Below, in pieces: positions 41,511 through 54,240 of a stretch of DNA of 64,000 bases. The number at the start of each line of letters is the position of its first letter. The stretch's first letter is position 1. Both the position numbers and the translations under genes were made by a program. Origin of the DNA: Saxidomus purpurata (taxonomy: Eukaryota > Mollusca > Bivalvia > Venerida > Veneridae); contig JAFMSR010000008.1 of NCBI GenBank assembly GCA_022818135.1, forward strand, positions 35,822,055 to 35,886,054. The letters are read 5' to 3'. A model generated the notes under the pieces. The model saw only the letters and a program-made list of their open reading frames with translations, was not told where the DNA came from and did no database searches.

Positions 41511-44365
41511 TGTTTTCCCCCATTTGATTTTATTAGTATATGAGTTTTGTATCGGTTAACTTTTATTTACGTGTTTTATAGATAATGTGTGTGATATTTC
41601 AAAGTGTACCTCAAACAGAAAAAACATATTCTTCATGAAAACAACAATCCCACGATATGTATAACAACTGTTAACAGGTCCATACATATAATACTCATAT
41701 AAGTACCTATTGTCAAACAATCCTGAGCACGTCGATAAAAGTCGTGGTCACTGTAAAATAGACACGGATCATACAGTAACGATCACACCGGTACCAACAC
41801 CAACAAAAACAGTCATGGTCATGGTAAAGCCGACACGCACCAAATTGACATACAAACATCGATACAGACATTTATCAAAAAGTGAACGAAAACTTGAAAG
41901 AAGATCATAGGCATGTTGATATTGAACTTTACCAAACAATCAAAATCACTCATTGAACAGTCGCGACGCGCATTTAAACAATTACGAGACAATATCAACG
42001 ACCAGGAACTCTGCAGACACCTTTGCATTAGAAACAAGAGCCATGTTAGACATGGCCATCCCCCGCCGAGTGCTCATTTCATGACCAAGAAATTTGAGGT
42101 GAGAGGAATGGATATGGTATAGGTTCTTATTCAATAAAATGTTAGTAATTATAACGTGTTGAGGGTTATTCACCTGCACTTTCTCTGTGTTAATGTTGCA
42201 CTTCTACTCTAAAAATCTGAAACTGTATGCTTTGCACAAACGTTTTATGCGAAAAATCAATAAAGGGTGATAACTCAAAACCAGGGTAAGTTTTAGATAT
42301 GGTTCTTGGACACTGCACTGCATCTTAATATCCTCTATGACTGTATGCATTTTGAATCAATTCAGTTCAGTACTTGAGGAGTTATGGCCCTGACAAGAAA
42401 AATGAATAAAGGGAAATAACTCAAAAATCGGAAAAGCTGGAGTTTAGGTCCTAGACTGCACTTCCTCTCAATGTTCTGTGTCTGTTTAAATAAATTCCCT
42501 CGAATTACTTTCATAGTTGTGCTCCGGACAAAAGTTTGACGGATGGAGGCACGGATGAACGCATGGACGGAGGTAGTCCATTACCATATAATAAAACAAT
42601 CATAAAGATTGATATTTGTAAGCCTTACCTAGTTTCTACGAATAAGCACCGCACATTTGAGAATGATAAAATGAGGTTATCTTACTCAGTTGTCTGAAAT
42701 GGCTTTCTCCATTTTACATCTCCCTTCCATTTAAGTTTGACTACATATTTCAATTTTGTGTTGTTTGAATTAAAAATATTATCTTTGACGCTGCTTTGTT
42801 GTTACTTTGAATCCTAATTTAAACATGAGATATCCGTTAGTTGTACCCATTCTTGGGATGCTATACTGCTTAAGAAGGGCAAGATGACTTACTGCTTATA
42901 AGAGCTAGTTATGCGATGACTAGTTTAGCTTTTGCAAGTAATTTTCGCAAACCTCATTCCAGAGACACCGAGTGTGATGTTTGATTAATTATAATAGATA
43001 CCGATATTATATTTCATCATTGGAAAGGGTGTGAACTACGGGCAAATAAATTCACAGGATTTGTATATTTTCATTTGGTGTTGTGTTGAAGAGCAGAACG
43101 ACATGCCACCATGTCTACATTGGCAGCGTGCTCTGTAAAACAGTCTTTGATATACGAGGATTTACAATGAACATTTATGAAAATGTGCAGATTGTGTACA
43201 GTGACAGCACTGGTATTTTTTGACTCTATTATAATCTCTTAAACTTCAATATGTTAAGTGTAATTAAAACAGGTACAAATGAAAATGATCGATTCAAAGA
43301 TTGGACAGTGCCTTTATTTCATATTATGTTACTTGTTTCTAATATGCAATCACTGTCTTCATATACAACGTGACATTTCGGGCTCGTTCATCCCTAAATT
43401 GGATGTCAGTTGCTGTGAAAATATGAGATATCGGTCTGTTTTTGTTGCAGTAGTTTCACGCTCGTTCAAACCTTATTGATCCCAATACTAGATTACTATC
43501 CTCCGTAAGAAACTGCCATCTTTCTCACATGAAAAGGCATGGTCTGTATCAGGGCTCTAACCCTTGACCCTTTTATCTTAGTTTAATAATATTTTATTGT
43601 ACAAGATGCATATACAGTACATGTGTAGAAAGGCATTACTGCAAAATAAGTATAACTCAAACAAATGGATCGGGCCACGAGTTATCACATCATAAACGGC
43701 CCTCACTAAAAGACGTCAGATTATAAGTAAACGCCAAGACAGCTGTATCGCTTATACATATTTAGCAAACAAAACTGAATATCAGAATATTCGACTGAAA
43801 ACAAAAACTACAAAAAATAGAAAAAAAATCAACTGAACTTGAGAGTATTCGAATGAAAATCTTTTAGAAAAAAAAAGAGAAGAAAAGTTATACAAACAAG
43901 TTGAAGAAAACAAAACGCTTTAAGTATCTGACTGCCTACTGTGATCGAACAAGCACCCCGCCCAGCAAGAACCCCGCAACTGATCCTCCAGACCTATGTA
44001 CATTTAATATGTTGCAGGGACGATAACATCTTTTTTAAATATCCTTAAAGCGTCTAGTATACTTTTTAAATGTATGTACGTATAGCTTCCGTAAAAGAAA
44101 AATATTACAAATGTAATTGGTTGGGTACAGCTCGATTCGACGAAAATAGTTGCCAATAATTAGGCCTCAGTCATTTTTCAGACTGATACCTAAATCAGTC
44201 TCCGTAGTCGAGTGGTCACATACTGAGATTGATACAGCTCAACATTTTCACGATTCAAAGGTACTTTTCAATACTGTGCAGCACACTGGTGGAACAGTAT
44301 ACCATTTGAAGTACGTGGTGTTGATAAATTGACACAATTAACACAATTTCGTTTTTAAATTTAAA
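41511..44365. other. No supported gene; one dispersed repeat at 42037-42600
   Basis: At 42037-42600 a repeat starts 'acaagagccatgttagacatggc' and ends in a 'ggatggaggcacggatgaac' tract before the AT-rich 3' flank. It has internal phrases 'aaagggaaataactcaaaaa'. Short ORFs (for example 41710-41910) have no family and no flanking splice signals that I trust. 42600-44365 is AT-rich with nothing recognisable. Confidence 0.5.
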
Positions 44366-45135
44366 ACAAGAGGGTCAAGATGGTCCTTTATCGCTCACCT
44401 GAGACCTACTTATGACCATTTCTTTTTATTTGTGAAAAGGTTTTTAACCGGATGACCTAGTTTTTAACCTCACATGATCCATATTCAACGTCGATCTAGA
44501 TTTCAGCAAGATAATCATTTGACCAAATTTTATGAAAATTCATTGAAAAATGCAACCTCTATTGCATACACAAGAATTTTCTATGATTTGACCCAATGAA
44601 CTAGTTTTTCACCCTAGATGACCTACTTAACTCGCTAGATTTCAAGGCTGTCTCGACCTTAGTGATTTTCCAATGAAAAATGCAACGGCTGTTCAGCATA
44701 ATCATTTGACCAAATTAGCTGATAATCCAATGAAAACTGCAACCTCTATTGTACACAAGAGTTTTCTATGATTTAACCCAATGACCTAGTTTTTCACCCT
44801 AGATGACCTACATTTGTACTCGATCTATATTTTATCAAGGTTGTCATTCTGACTAAGTTACATGAAGATCCAATGAAAAATGCAACCTCTAATGCATACA
44901 CAAGATTTTCTATGATTTGACTCTGTCACCTAAATTTTGACTCCAGATAACCCATATTCGAACTCAACCTAAATTTTATGAAGGCAGTCATTCTGACCAA
45001 GTTTCATGAACATCTAATGAAAAGCGCAACCTTAATTGCATACACAAGGCTAAGTGTGGACGGACGACAGACAGAAAGACAAACGACGAACACAAAGCGA
45101 TAACAATAGCTCACCTTGAGCACTCCGTGCTCAGG
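44366..45135. repeat. Dispersed repeat with about 150-bp internal units
   Basis: It starts 'aacaagagggtcaagatggt', then 'atcgctcacctgag'. Units contain 'atgaaaaatgcaacctctat', 'gcatacacaaga.tttctatg' and 'aatgacctagtttttcaccc' at three positions. It ends 'gctcaccttgagcactccgt', then 'gctcaggtga'. It is a typical non-coding bivalve-style dispersed repeat. Confidence 0.65.
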
Positions 45136-46395
45136 TGATTTAAAACATATCTCATTAGTAGCTGCCCTTAACAGAATTTGCGAAAATTTGCCGTCTGCCA
45201 CGTTAAGGTCAGTATAACAGATTGTTGTTTTTGTAATGTCAATACCGCGTCACGGATACCGCATAAACTATTTCATAAACGAACGTACTAGGCAAAACAA
45301 AGCAAATATAATGGCGTCATCAGAAAGTGCTGTAACACGGCCAATAAACCAATTTTATCCGAATCTTGGAATGCCGCCTACACAGGAAATGGATTCGATA
45401 GCTAAAGCCAGTATTAACAAGTTGCATGCTGTGCACTAGTTTTCAAGCGGCACAAACGATTGAGAGAGAGGCGAAAAGCCATCGCAGACAATAAGCGTGT
45501 AATTATTTTTCAACTTAACATTTTAAACGAGACAACAACAATAAATAAACTTACACGCTTTAAAACAGATTCACAAAATACTTTATTAGCCGCCCTGTAG
45601 TAATATATAATCAATGAAACAGTTTTAAGCACGTTATCATCATGAATCATCACACGTCACATGCAATGCTGCTTGCAAAAATGCACAATTTTATACAGAA
45701 GTTCAAAAAACATCCACTGGTCTTTACGTAAATATGAGGTATTTCTCAAATTTGACCATAAATACAACAGACATGCTTCTACCCTCCCCTAATGCTAGCT
45801 GGAATCAATAAGACTGCATATTAAACAGAACTGCTAGTGGTAAGTTTCATAAATATATTTGATCACTATTACTATACAAAGTACATTTAATTAGCAAACG
45901 ACATTAAATCATATCATTTGTTGGTGTAACAACTTTACCCAGCTAATGCAAGTTTATAAGAAAACAACAACATTGAATCTTGCCAAAAGATGTACACCAT
46001 GCACTCAATAGTTTTTGCAAGTACATACATTAATTGAACGCACTGTCGGCAATATTTATTAAGAGCATTATTAGCCTATTTTTTCAACATTATTACCAGT
46101 AATGTAAACATTTATACTTTATTCTTAGATTAGAAAGCTTAGTCTTTAGCTTTTCGCTTTTCACGTCTTTCGCTTTTTACGCGCATCATCTTGATGTGTT
46201 TTCTTTCTTTTATTTCGTACATATTTTACTGCCCATTTATACTTCAATGACGTATTTACGATGTCACGGTGAATTTGTTAATGCATTTGCTTTTAGCCAG
46301 ATATTACATGTATACATTACAATAAATAAACTTTGAATCTTCTTGTAGTATTTGATGTTTTCGCATTCTGAAAATTTAGAATGAAAACTCGCACA

Positions 46396-46577
46396 CAGTA
46401 AACAACGTATACAACGACTCCGGATATAGCGAAATCCCGGATATAACAAACAATTGTTTTGGGCATGATTTTTTTTATAACATAATATAAAATTGTAATA
46501 TATGGATATAACATACTCCGAAAATAATGAACTCATTTAAATGGTCCCAATGAGTTCGTTATAAACGGAGTTGTATA
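46396..46577. repeat. Degenerate MITE related to 1360-1553
   Basis: It starts 'cagtaaacaacgtatacaac' and ends 'cgttataaacggagttgtat'. Internal 'gactccggatatagcgaaat' is shared, in inverse, with the element at 1360-1553 ('aatttcgctatatccggaga'). It lies inside the left duplicated segment. Confidence 0.5.
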
Positions 46578-47067
46578 TAATGAAATCTGGTAAAATTTCT
46601 AATAACGAACGACCGTTTGGAAAATAAAAGAAAGGTACAGTACAGCGGATTCCAGAAAGTTCCAGCCGGTGCTTTGCTTGAACGAACAACTCGATATATC
46701 CGAATATATGGTTTATAAGATTTTGAGTTTTTGCACTTAAAACAATAATAAAATTTAGAATATCTAAATACAATAATACAATTTACAATAATACCATTTA
46801 GCACATCATCTCTCAAAATTGTCAACTTTAGACAGGCTCTCTTTTTTTAGCGCAAAAGCGCATTCACATCAAGAACTTAATCATCATCTGTATGTAAAGA
46901 CATATGTAGATATTCCTGTGAATACTCGATATGAACAGACGAAATAAAGGCACTGTTTTTTCTGGAGATCGAATAGTCCATTTGTACTTGTTTGAATTTC
47001 TTTCTACATGTATCGTGATACAGATTTATGCTGTATTTCCAAAAGTATAAATTTACGTGAGTATTTA

Positions 47068-48060
47068 ACAAGAGGGCTATGATGGCCCTTAATCGATCAC
47101 TTGAGAACCATTGCTCTACAGGACAAAAAGTCAAAAGGTCAAAAAAGTCATTCAAAATAAATACTGTAATTGATTTGCAAAACTGCATATGCATGGTCCA
47201 TGTTTCATCTCTGTAGTTTCAAAAGAAGAAAGTAAGTCAAAATGTCAGGATCAGGGTCACAGTCATCCAAGGTTTGCTGTAGCTTCAAATACATCAGAAT
47301 AGGCCGAAAGGTCATGGCCAAGATCACTGGGCGTGGCTAGGTGTGGCCAACTTCAACCACAGGGACATGGTCTGAATAAAGTTGGTAGTTGACCATTATA
47401 CACTGTATAGTATACTATGTAAGTCTAAGTTAAAGAACGTACCACCTGGCCGTGACCAATTTCAACCCCGGTATATGATCTGAACAGACTTGGAAAAGAG
47501 CCACTACACAATACCATAAACCAAAGATCAAAGCCGTTACAAGATTTTAACGTTTTTCCTAAATAAATCATTGTAAAACAAGTGACCACTGGGTCAGGGT
47601 CAATTTTGACCCTGGAGTCATGATTTGAACAATCTTGATAGAGGCTAGACAATGCTGCACACCAAATATCTAAGATTTAGACCTTGTGGTTTTAGACAAG
47701 ATTTGTTTTGAACATTCCCTATATGAGTCTATGCAAAACAAGTGATCCAACGGGCGGGGTCTATTTTGACTCCAGTGGCATAATTTTAACAGTATTGAAA
47801 GAGGTTTACTAGACAATGCTATACACCAAACATCTAAGAGATGTGCCTTGCCGTCATGGAGATGCAGATTTTTAAAACGTTTCCTAGTTGTAGCCATAGC
47901 AACCAAATGTCTGCACGGAATATAATTCTTTGAACAACTTTGATGGAGGACTACCCAATGTGTATTCTTTGAAGTTTGGTTGAATTTAGCCAAGTGGTTT
48001 ATGAGAAGATTTCATTTGAAAAAATTGTTGAATTTCAAGGGAAGTACTCCTGTTTGTCCT
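47068..48060. repeat. Dispersed repeat, 'caagagggctatgatggccc' family
   Basis: The start 'caagagggctatgatggccc', then 'aatcgatcacttgag', is the same head type as 44366. It continues with 'tgaccctggagtcatgattt' and 'ctaagatttagaccttgtgg' units that are the inverse of those at 4095-4815. It inserts between the duplicated flank and the GPCR gene at 48795. Confidence 0.6.
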
Positions 48061-48794
48061 GTTCACGTCTATGTTGCATACAAACATATAAATTAAAACA
48101 AAGCCGAAGTAAACATATTATCTGCATGGTGACATGGTTTTAATGCGAAAAGTCTTTACATCTTTGCCTTCTGAGACAGCTGTACAATTTGAAGAAGAAG
48201 AAAAAACGATTACATTTTCATTTATGAACAAAACATTTCAGATTATTACCCGTAACGGGTAGATGCAATCAATAGATTAATTCTGAATTAATTGAAAGCA
48301 CCACTATATCCATCTCTGAGAATGAATGATGATTCTTGGTATCAGGGTTGCCGCAGCGGTTTGTCATGAACTTTGACGTTATAATCGTCGTTTCTATATG
48401 GAAGTGTAGATTATAAAGCAATATCCCTTCGCAAGTTCAATTTAGTTCCTAATGTTTTTGCGTCAGTTAATTTCCACTTATCTGTAAACGTACCGTCTGT
48501 AGTAAGCTACACCCGAAGAAAACTCGCGCAATACGGTGCATGATGAGTACAAGAAACAAACAGAGGAAATGACCCTCTGTCTGTTGGGGGACAGACCGGA
48601 AATACTTAAAGTTTATCCCAAGAAAATTTCGAAAGGTTTTAAGTGACAATCTCATTAACATACATAATATTAGTACAGCAGACTTCTCAGGTACGTGCAT
48701 GATGACAACATAGCCGAACATGCTGTATCTGACACATTACTTGTTCATGGCAGAAGATGTTTGACATTTAGCATTCATTCCACAAAGTAAAGCA

Positions 48795-49730
48795 TCAAAC
48801 ATTGGTTTCACGTGTCCTTGGTGTACAAACATTGAATAAGTTTGCTGTCATCTCTACAGCTTGATCTCTGTCGTTCCTTTTCCAGAAGAAAAATATTAGT
48901 TTAAAAATGCCACGAAATTCTTGCAGCTTCCACAAGCACAATCTGATTTTAGCTGCCGAACATGCAATATAACCTATAAACACGGAGAAATGTAACAACG
49001 AAAGCCAGGAACTGCCATAATACTCCGGGAAACAGTATACAATAACCTCGTGGGTAACAAAACCAGACTGAAAGACGAAATATGCAAATGTTATTTTCAC
49101 TAAGTCTCGTCCTAATTCAGAATACTGCAACGTGTTTGCACGTGTTGCGGTAATTCTATTTCTTATACCGAGCTGTATTATTGTCATGGCATTCGATACC
49201 AGGAAAACGACTCCGTATAGTAAACACAAAACAAGTAGCGTAACACGAAGAGTTTGTGTACAGGTAAAGAAATGTTGCTCATTGCTGCACGGAGATGGAT
49301 CAAGAAACTCCGTATACATCGTGGAGAAACCTGCAGCAACTGAAGGTATCATAAAGTCAATCGCTGTCCAGATCTTGAGAACTCTTGTTGTCAGAATAGA
49401 GTTGTATCGATGAGGAACCATCACCGACACCATACGATCAACAGAAATATGTGATGTAATAGCAACTGATATCGTGTAAGGAATTCGAACGACAGTGATA
49501 CGGATTCGATCTAGGGAAAGACTGTCATCTGTTCTCGCAAGTCTTAAAATCAGACATATAGTTATTGACAATGCAAACATTATGTCGCATACAAGAAAGT
49601 TCATACTTACAAACTTCAATTTGAACGATATTCGCTTACATTTGTATAATATCCACAAAGCTAACGATTGATATCCAACTTCAAAAATACACGTTGTTAT
49701 AACTACATATGAAAGTATCTCTGAAATCAT
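48795..49730 (-). CDS. Intronless seven-helix receptor, copy A (rhodopsin-like, divergent)
   Basis: 311 codons, ATG at 49728-49730, TAA-type stop at 48795. Seven hydrophobic segments are clear: TM1 around 'FEVGYQSLALWILY', TM2 'NFLVCDIMFALSITICLIL', TM3 ending 'TSHISVDRMVSVMVPHRYNS', TM4 'IWTAIDFMIPSVAAGFS', TM5 'VTLLVLCLLYGVVFLVSNA', TM6 'ITFAYFVFQSGF', TM7 'LHFSVFIGYIACSAAKIRLC'. DRY appears as DRM; the class A 'NPxxY' of TM7 is replaced by 'SAAKI'. The ECL2 loop has 'PCSNEQHFFTC'. A single-exon, tandemly duplicated layout is common in mollusc chemosensory-type GPCR expansions; function and ligand are unknown. It lies 6 kb from copy B in the same orientation. Confidence 0.85.
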   Translation of the reverse strand: MISEILSYVVITTCIFEVGYQSLALWILYKCKRISFKLKFVSMNFLVCDIMFALSITICLILRLARTDDSLSLDRIRITVVRIPYTISVAITSHISVDRMVSVMVPHRYNSILTTRVLKIWTAIDFMIPSVAAGFSTMYTEFLDPSPCSNEQHFFTCTQTLRVTLLVLCLLYGVVFLVSNAMTIIQLGIRNRITATRANTLQYSELGRDLVKITFAYFVFQSGFVTHEVIVYCFPEYYGSSWLSLLHFSVFIGYIACSAAKIRLCLWKLQEFRGIFKLIFFFWKRNDRDQAVEMTANLFNVCTPRTRETNV

Positions 49731-50940
49731 TGTTATAAACGTTTAGTTTCTATTACTGTGGAAATGTAGCAGCTTTGGTTTTACACATTAGATAAAGCAT
49801 ATGTGTAACTTAGGTAAATACATTTTCAAACGAAAACACTTTCGAACGTCAGAGAGAAATGCCTTAAATGAAGTAACTAGATATAGTCAAACAATCTGAG
49901 TTTACGTGTCAAATAAATAAGTAAGCCTGACCTTACACTTAGCGGGGTGGACCTTCAAGAATGTCAGTACCACACATTATCAAAACATAATTATGTAGTG
50001 TAGTCGACAGATTTACAAGGGATGATCAGAGAGTTTAAAGACACACGCTTTTACGAGGTAATTCTCATAAAAGGATCACATCTTTTATATAGACCTTTTA
50101 CCAGACGTGGGATCAATTTCTTAGAAAATTTAATATACTTGTACGTACGACACAGCATTTAGTTAAAATATATTACTACGCTTATTCTATTCTCACACAG
50201 TTATGTGCAATCGGAATATCACAACTCAAGTGTAATGGTTTCATATGTTTCTGTCGCTTTTTTGTAAATATTATATTAACATTTTTTAGTATATATAATA
50301 TGCTAAACCGTCGAGGTGTATCGCAGCGAAGAGTATGTAAGTTAATACCAAATTTTAAGACTTAATATTTCAATATATACATGTATCTTGTTTCAATATA
50401 TATACTTAACAACTTTAAAAACGTAACCAGGAATTTGGCTGGTACTCTGTCGTGACTGCAACACCGTGCATTTTACCATTTCTTGGTTTTATTCTTTTGA
50501 CAAGTTCATTACAAAATTAAAACATAATGTCATTCGTAAACGTCAACAATTTTGAAAAGAGAACAATTTTACTCACGGCTCCAAATCTATAACATATTAA
50601 AAGGATGCGTTTTTAAAGTTGTGAAGTCTATAATACATATATAATTCCCAATTATTCCCAAAATCTATGTTTCCATATGAGAACTTTCTCAACTGAAAAC
50701 ATATGTTCTCACTGAAAACCTACGTTCTCACTTTGAATCATAAGTTGTTGTTTTTTCAGCGCAGACGTATTAAGCTCGCTTTTGATCGGAAGTTTGGAAC
50801 TGTTCAACCGCCAATGAAATGACAAGTAGAATGTATAACAATTTTTGAAATGAGAAATTTACGCTGTAAGGCACCTTCTAATTGAATGATACCGAATGAG
50901 AATAGACAATAAAATACTCTTGCGTTTTCAGTCTTTCTTG

Positions 50941-51190
50941 GGAGCGGATCAGTGGTCCAGTGGTAACGCGCTGGACTTGTAATCCAGGGATCGCAGGTTC
51001 CAACCCCCGCTATCTCCTCCACTAACATAACTAGAGGCCGAAAAACCGAGGTCCGATGTATCGGTGCTGCACACCGGGCATGATAAAGAACCAGGCTCTG
51101 GAACACGACGCATTCTGTATCTTGCACTATCCCCCGAAACCTAAAATAACTAATCTCTTCTGAGGGCGTTGGTCATATGGATTATCCGGT
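50941..51190 (+). mobile_element. tRNA-derived SINE, family 2, plus-strand copy
   Basis: The head 'ggagcggatcagtggtccag' with anticodon-arm 'ctggacttgtaatccag' looks like a threonine-type tRNA (loop cTTGTaa), but acceptor pairing is poor beyond GGAG/CTCC. The body has 'tgtatcggtgctgcacaccg', 'ggca' and 'aaagaacca', the same core as 28465-28775. Hence a SINE and not a functional tRNA gene. Confidence 0.65.
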
Positions 51191-52120
51191 ATCAACGATA
51201 AAAAACAACTTTAAATTCTTTCTTGAATGGGTTAATAATTTAAGTTCGTAAATAATTCATATGCTTTCGGAGATACTTTAACATGTAGTTACAAGACAAA
51301 TTTTGATGCAAAGCATCAAAGGCGCTGCGCATGTTTTTGAAACATGATTTAAAGGAATCAGTGTCATTTTAGAATATCAGTAAACAACCTATCAACGGGA
51401 AAAACCAAATACATTATGTTATATGTAACTGTTATCATAATAAGTAAAAACCACTTTACTACAGTTTAACCAAAAAATAAACGAATCATAAAACACCTTC
51501 CGTATAATGGTACGATAACGCCCATTAAACAAGGCTACAGCTCGTGATCAGTAGACGCTTTTCGACGCAGACGAAACCCACGTGATTTATTTTGTCTTAC
51601 TATTGGTCAGTTGTTAGCGATGCTTTACAACTTTCATTGAGACCCCATGTATCGCATAGTTAGGTGAACGGTCTTTTTATAATGCCTACATTTTACTTTT
51701 AGTATGTAGTATTAAAATGGGTTTTCATTAATTTTCACGTTGACAACATATGTATTTAAACTTCAAAATGTTTGAGAAAGCAAAACACTATCGAGACGTT
51801 TTTTCTGAACTTTGATGAATCTGGCCGTAGGGTCCGTAAACAAAGCAATAAAAACCCCGTAACCTTCAAGTTTGTGGAAAAGTTATTAAATATCCTATGA
51901 ATATGTCAAAAGTTTTGAATTAACGATCGAAGACGTATGCATCTGGTATAGTATTGTTTGTAATCAGTTAATACTTTTATTTATTCATATAGGAGTTTGT
52001 TCAAACATAATACGTAGTTTTTAATTACAATAATGTTGGCTGCTCCCTATTCGATTATGCACCCCATGGTACAAAATTAAAACCTATTCAATACTGGCAC
52101 TGTGCTTCCGCACAGCGCCA

Positions 52121-52344
52121 ATAACAACGTGTATTTTTGAAGTTGGATATCAATCGTTAGCTTTGTTGACATTATACAAATGTAAGAGAATAACGTTCAA
52201 ATTGAAGTTTGTATGTATGAACTTTCTTGTATGCGGCATAATGTTTGCATTGTCAATAACTATGGGTCTTTATTCATAATTCCTTTATGATATCAGTTGC
52301 TTTTACATCACATATTGCCCTCACACAATCGTTTGCGGTCAAAA
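52121..52344 (+). pseudogene. Broken third copy of the seven-helix receptor
   Basis: On the plus strand it reads 'ITTCIFEVGYQSLALLTLYK', 'CKRITFKLKFVCMNFLVCGI' and 'MFALSITMGLYS', then a stop. It is the TM1-TM2 part of copies A and B with D-to-G in 'CGIM'. After a deletion of roughly 25 codons it resumes as 'ISVAFTSHIA' (start of TM3), where 'SVDRM' has become 'LTQSF'. There is no start codon, a premature stop, and no later helices. It ends exactly where the foldback element begins. Confidence 0.8.
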
Positions 52345-53045
52345 TGTTTGTAAACAAACCAACGCACATTTTCAAGACTACTGACAAGTCTCGTTATTTA
52401 AAAGTGCATCCCGGCCATTTAGTTAAGTTTGGCTACCTGTCAGTTTATTTCTGTAAACCAGTCAGATAACATGAAATATAAACCGGTCTGATAAAAAATA
52501 GACTGTGTCTTGAGATTTCATTTCTGAATTATGTTAATTAGACGAGAAAAAGAGAATCAAACAAGTCTTACGTAACTCCATACGCCTTTTCCGAAGCCGT
52601 ATACTAAATATTGCGGGCCGCCTCAGCAAATGTATCAAAAACTACCCAATCACTTCGGAGTGCTGTTAAAATGGAACAAATCTTTGCCGGCGTATTTTAT
52701 GTCTGAATTACTGTTTCGTCTTGTTGGTAAACTGTATATTTTCAGAACATCACGCATGTTATCGTAGAGAGTATCTGGGGATTGTTCCGTGATATATTTG
52801 GTAGTTAACTACTGTAAATTATGTCATATTTACCTATGTAAACATCAGTCTAATTACAGTCTAATAAAGATATTATATATATTATATACTTCGAGACACA
52901 GTCTATTTTAAACAGACCGGTTTACATTTCATTTTATTTGACTGGTTTACAACAATAAACTGGCAGGTAGCCAAAGTTAACCATATGGTCGGGATGCACT
53001 TTTAAATAACGAGAGTAGTCAGTAGTCTGGTTTGTTTATACAAAC
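52345..53045. mobile_element. 0.7-kb foldback element at the end of the receptor pseudogene
   Basis: 52345-52515 is the reverse complement of 52890-53045: 'tgtttgtaaacaaacc' against 'ggtttgtttatacaaaca', 'taaaagtgcatcccgg' against a 'gggatgcactttta' type match, and 'tagactgtgtct' against 'agacacagtcta'. The middle 370 bp is unique and non-coding. No transposase. Confidence 0.75.
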
Positions 53046-53317
53046 ACTCTAGTAACAAAAAATTAAATATTTCAACTGGGCAACGCTTTAAATTATAGGA
53101 TCGCAATAAGACCGTAGTGTGTGCCGCGTTTTAAACATGTCTGACGCATGTGTTGCTTCGCAACCGATATTTACAGAATGCAATTCTATTATTAGATACT
53201 TTATTTTCAGACAAAATGGATTATTTTTAACGAAAATATTTCTATTTTTTTATTAGAACGATAAATGAAAGCACGAATTTCATTCAATATTAATATTACT
53301 TATATGAATTAAATAAA

Positions 53318-53440
53318 AAGAGGATAATTGTTGGTTATGGTGTAATATCACGTAATAATTTCAGCGAGTGGGCACCAAAAGTAATATTTCACGAGTGGCG
53401 CGACCACGAGTGATTATAACTAATTTTGGAGTTCACGAGC
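53318..53440. repeat. Relative of the foldback MITE at 12519-12945, inverse orientation
   Basis: 'agaggataattgttggttat', then 'ggtgtaatatcacgt', 'gagtgggcaccaaaagt' and 'cacgagtggcgcgaccacg' mirror 12840-12945. Only the hairpin half is present. Confidence 0.6.
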
Positions 53441-54240
53441 TTTCATAAACTGGATGCATTCAAACATGTACAGTAATTCGTGTTTTTTTAACTTTTACAC
53501 CGGTCGTACAAAACTATTCACTGCTCTGAACACAGTCAAGTATTTGTCCTACCTTATGATAAATTCAACATACACGTTTCTACTCTACCTCTATGCTTGT
53601 AGGAATCAGTAAGGCCGTTTCTAATCAGAGCTGCTGGTGGTATGTCTCTGAAATATAGCTTACTATCTAATTTGCAGACGAGTGTATGGTATTTGAGGTT
53701 TTTTTATTTCCAAGAAGAAAAATAAATTAAAACGGTGTTTGTTAGTTTCACATATGTATCAGAATCTGAAAACGTTTCCCCTAACGAACGACCGTTTGGA
53801 GAATAAAAGAAAGGTGCAGTGGATTCCAGTTAGAAAAGTATGTTCCAAACAGTGCGTTCCTTGAACGAACAACTTAGTATCTCTGAGTATGTTTTATAGA
53901 GTTTTTGCTCTTAAAGAATTGAGGGATGATACTCATATGCGTAAGCACATTATCTCGCACATACTATCACTGTATGCGATAGATGCAATAGCTAAAGGGG
54001 TAATAGCTCCTGTCCATGTTGTGCCCGTCTATGTACGAACGAAAAGTTTGGAAATATTTAAAGTTCATACAAAGAAATTGTTGCTGGTGTCTCACGTGAC
54101 AACCTCATTAACTTAGATAATTAGTCAAACAGGCTTCCCAAATACGTGCACAACGACAACATAGCGTAACATGCTGTATCTGACACATTACGAGTTAATG
54201 GCAGAAGCTATAATGAATGTTCATTACATCTAGTAGATAA

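Noticed and set aside
45236..45500. Small gene or retropseudogene (ORF with 'MASSESAVTRPINQFYPNLG' and a basic stretch in another frame after the stop)
   Set aside because: Coding-like composition for about 45 codons but no family, no splice sites and no paralog seen; too weak to annotate.
46140..46230. Minus-strand basic peptide ending 'REKRKAKD' followed by AATAAA
   Set aside because: It could be a terminal exon, but an in-frame stop lies just upstream of its ATG and no acceptor gives a usable phase.
50941..51015. Functional tRNA-Thr gene
   Set aside because: The anticodon arm is good but the acceptor stem is poorly paired, and the body matches a SINE core.
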